DNA of 64,000 nucleotides from Paracentrotus lividus (Eukaryota > Echinodermata > Echinoidea > Camarodonta > Echinidae): NCBI GenBank assembly GCA_940671915.1, contig CALNVZ010000174.1:3775883-3839882 (forward strand), given 5' to 3'. The translations under genes were made by a program, and so were the position numbers. Every line of letters begins with the position of its first letter. Positions within the stretch are counted from its first letter, which is position 1. The notes under the pieces were generated by a model. It was not told the DNA's origin, made no database searches, and saw only the letters and a program-made list of their open reading frames with translations. Below, in pieces: positions 61,291 to 64,000 of this stretch.

Positions 61291-64000
61291 TTGGGTTGTA
61301 CAGAATAGTTTGAATTTTATTTTTACTACTTATTAAATAAATTTCATCACATACATAGCAAATTTGGAATATGTCGTATTAGATATTAGAAACTCTAAAT
61401 AGTATTTTGATTGATTAATCACGTAGGATGTCCCAACATGTATTTTTGATGTGTAGTGACATGTGAACTTAGATATTAAGGTGCCTTTATTATATTTGTA
61501 TATTCTTAATCCTCACAGCACACAGCAATTCTTTAGATTGAAATGATTTTTAATCACTTTTAAAACAGTTTCTTCCTCAATTCAACTTATAACTGCACAA
61601 ATTAATTTCATTTAACTCATCCACAGTCAATAAATGAAGAATGTCAAGCCTAGGTAATGAAATTTGTTTAAATTACTTTTCGTCTTTGGATCAAAATGAA
61701 ATCCGGTTAAAGTAAGTGTTTGATTATGCTTTGTTCTACACATAAATCGTATGCTATCAAGCAGTGTCACCATTGGACTATGATCATACTTTCTTTTTTC
61801 TTTTTTATTTTATTTATTTTAATTTCTTACAGAAAGAAATCTTTAAATCAATTCTCTATTATTTCTAGTATATCAAACATATTAAAATAGTTCAGATATT
61901 TCAATCGAGAAAAGTTAATGATAAGTGCGAAACCTTTGAGTGACGCCAAAGATAATAGTTTCATGCAGTGTTTAGAGAGGGACGCACAAAAAATGAACAA
62001 ATTTTTCTCTTATATATGTACTTAACTAGACATAGTTTTCTAGCTCTTCTCCATATGTACAAAAAATCGCTCCGCCACAGGTAGGATAAACAATTCTGCT
62101 TTCATCAGGACCCGCGCTTCCAAAGGGACTTATAAAATCATGAATATTGTTCAGAGATTTTTATTAATCCTTACATATAAGGCATGGTTAAGATAAATTG
62201 AAACCACATTAATAGGGGCATTTCCATGAGAAAGAAGTATACCTTGGCCTGCAGTTACATTCTCTTATTGGGCTATAATGGTTGTCTTAGTACGTAGTGA
62301 AATTAGATATCTCGCATGACAGGAGCAAAATGTTAATATTTGTTTTGTTATGAAACGTTGGCCAATCATGGTAACTGATGATTCTCGCATCATTTTGACT
62401 GACGTTACACAAATTGGTAGTTTTTTATTCGCTCTCGATATGAATATCCATTAATCATTTACAGTGGGGAATAATGAGATGCTAGTTTAGTACATATAAG
62501 TCTTATTGGTTTAATTTGTAACGTGTACATTCTTGCTAGAGATAAATATAACAGTTCATGTTATTCAGGTAACTGTTATCCTATTAACTGAGGTTGATTA
62601 AATCTAACTTTTGACCAAGGTCACAATTGAACAATTTTCCTCTCTAAAATGACAGTTTTGGGCACAGAGCGCTGATATTCTTTCTTAAACTCTCTATCCA
62701 ATGTCATAATTACTTATATCTGAGTGTGTAGAAACGATCTAGTTGAGAAAGTTTAAAATGAGTCTCTCTGCTCTCAAAAGTTTCTTTATTCTTTTATACC
62801 AGAAAACTTATAATGCGGACTACTTCTAGCTTATGATATATAAAAGTGAAAAGGCACGAGCGCATCAGAAGACGGAATTATTATTCTTAAAATTCAAACC
62901 TCTGTATATTTTTGGAAAAATCAAATATTTTGAAACAATATGGCATTATAAATGAATTCTGGGGAACTCCGTGATCCGTAGAGATTTTCTTTGGAATCTA
63001 CATATGTATGTTCATTTACTTAAATTGTTATATGTAAGGATACATAAAATCTCTAACAAAAATATTCATGTTTTAACCCTCTTGGCGCGGGCCTGTGAAA
63101 TGGAAATTGTTATTCCTGGGGCGGAGCGATTTATGTTTTATAGATCACACTCAACAGTTATAGATATAATCTGTCATGTTTTGATGCATTACCTGCATTC
63201 TAACTCCCGGTCATTTCAGATTTGTCAGTAATATAAACATGAGAAGGGCAGGACATTTTTCTATCTAACACTGTAGGCAAAGTCAGCACAACCAAATATA
63301 AGCGGCGTTATTTTTGTAAGAAAAACAGTTTTTTGGCAGAAGTTCCGCTTTCTTCTTTTCCAGTAGATTCAACATGCATAAGTCGAATGCATGTAACAGA
63401 GCAACAGGAATCGCATTCGATCGATGAGACCTTACTGAAATACACACTGAAAAGAGGTCCTGTTTCTTTCAAATATATTTCTATAAAATAGATTAAAGAT
63501 CATAGCGGCCGGCTCGCACCTCTGGACAATTGGCACCTATTGACTAAGCACCATTCATAAAAGCGCAGCGTGTAAGTTTGAAATAAAAAGTGGGACGGTT
63601 TAAACTTATAATACCTACTGCACTTAGGCATACTTTACATTTAAATTACAGTCGTCTATAGTTTACAACAAACTAGTTTCAAGCAAATTCATATAATCAA
63701 CCCCTCTCATTATTCGTGATAAGTTTATATAACCTAGGAGAACGGAAATTCGGAAGGCTTAATCTCCATGCACTAAATGTTTCTATATCTATATAATGAA
63801 CATTGTTTATCCCTAACCTTTTCTAATTTCTCTCTTTCCTTCTCATTCTCAATCTTTATCTCTCATATTTCTCCTCTCGAGCTAGCTTTATTTGATTATT
63901 TCTTCCCCTCCGGACGCGTACGCGTACGCCAAGAGTTAAGAGCGGGAATTCGTTTCTTATGTAAAAAATTATGGTAATGCTGAAATGAAGTTAATTTTTT
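61291..64000. other. Non-coding AT-rich stretch
   Basis: No gene is supported. The only structures are one further TGACGTTAC (62400) and a 14-bp CpG palindrome (63916-63929). The frame at 62971-63231 has no recognisable domain or exon border. Confidence 0.5.
63916..63929. repeat. 14-bp CpG-rich perfect palindrome
   Basis: GCGTACGCGTACGC is its own reverse complement and holds four CpGs within AT-rich surroundings. Its role is unknown. Confidence 0.85.

Noticed and set aside
1..64000. Known conserved microRNAs (let-7, miR-1, miR-9, miR-10, miR-34, miR-124 seeds in hairpins)
   Set aside because: I looked for their mature sequences by eye and saw none in a hairpin context.
1..64000. Retrotransposon or transposase protein remnants
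   Set aside because: No frame shows reverse transcriptase, integrase or transposase motifs; the elements are all non-autonomous.

Overview
This window reads as AT-rich nuclear DNA from an animal, most likely a marine invertebrate deuterostome such as an echinoderm. That placement is inferred from repeat texture: GA/CT microsatellites, G homopolymers, foldback miniature transposons, and a repeat containing TAGCGCC...GGCGCA motifs. No gene phylogeny is available. No prokaryotic gene, operon or CRISPR array is present. Almost every open frame is short, low in complexity, or lies inside a repeat.

One protein-coding exon can be supported. It lies on the + strand at 25778-26162: a splice acceptor, a long 5' untranslated stretch, an ATG in strong context, 21 codons that read as a secretory signal peptide, and a good donor (GTAAGA) in phase 1. 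It is probably the first coding exon of a secreted or membrane protein whose other exons lie in very long introns or outside the window. I found no convincing partner exon, so the rest is intron, intergenic sequence, or both.

Mobile elements and repeats by position: a 202-bp TA-flanked MITE (2007-2208); a GAGAC/GTCTC-rich MITE family with three members (3717-3917, about 13277-13491, 20144-20377); a 1.38-kb TA-flanked foldback element with GATT/AATC-rich inner arms (6301-7676); a cluster of three hairpins sharing an AGAAGGG stem motif (9112-9837); a 581-bp TTAA-flanked foldback (12604-13184); an 88-bp tandem repeat (14070-14366); a 17-bp minisatellite with higher-order structure (about 15567-16510); a TTAA-flanked foldback of about 1.1 kb with a CpG-rich core (20703-21824); a 3.4-kb palindrome (38357-41745) interrupted by a 502-bp TA-flanked MITE (39033-39534); a 1-kb TTAA-flanked element (41827-42804); a tandem repeat at 53243-53640; a tRNA-derived sequence on the - strand (56976-57045); and a small foldback plus diverged tandem repeats carrying TGACGTTAC (60498-61290).

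The most striking structure is the palindrome. Each arm carries three copies of AGGTCA-N-TGACCT, the IR1 nuclear-receptor response element layout, within diverged tandem modules of about 150-175 bp. The left arm also has a DR1-type site. The right arm preserves the empty target site of the nested MITE. The other candidates worth checking are the hairpin cluster at 9.1-9.8 kb, the CpG-rich foldback core, and the minisatellite that encodes the same 17-residue peptide cycle in all three forward frames.
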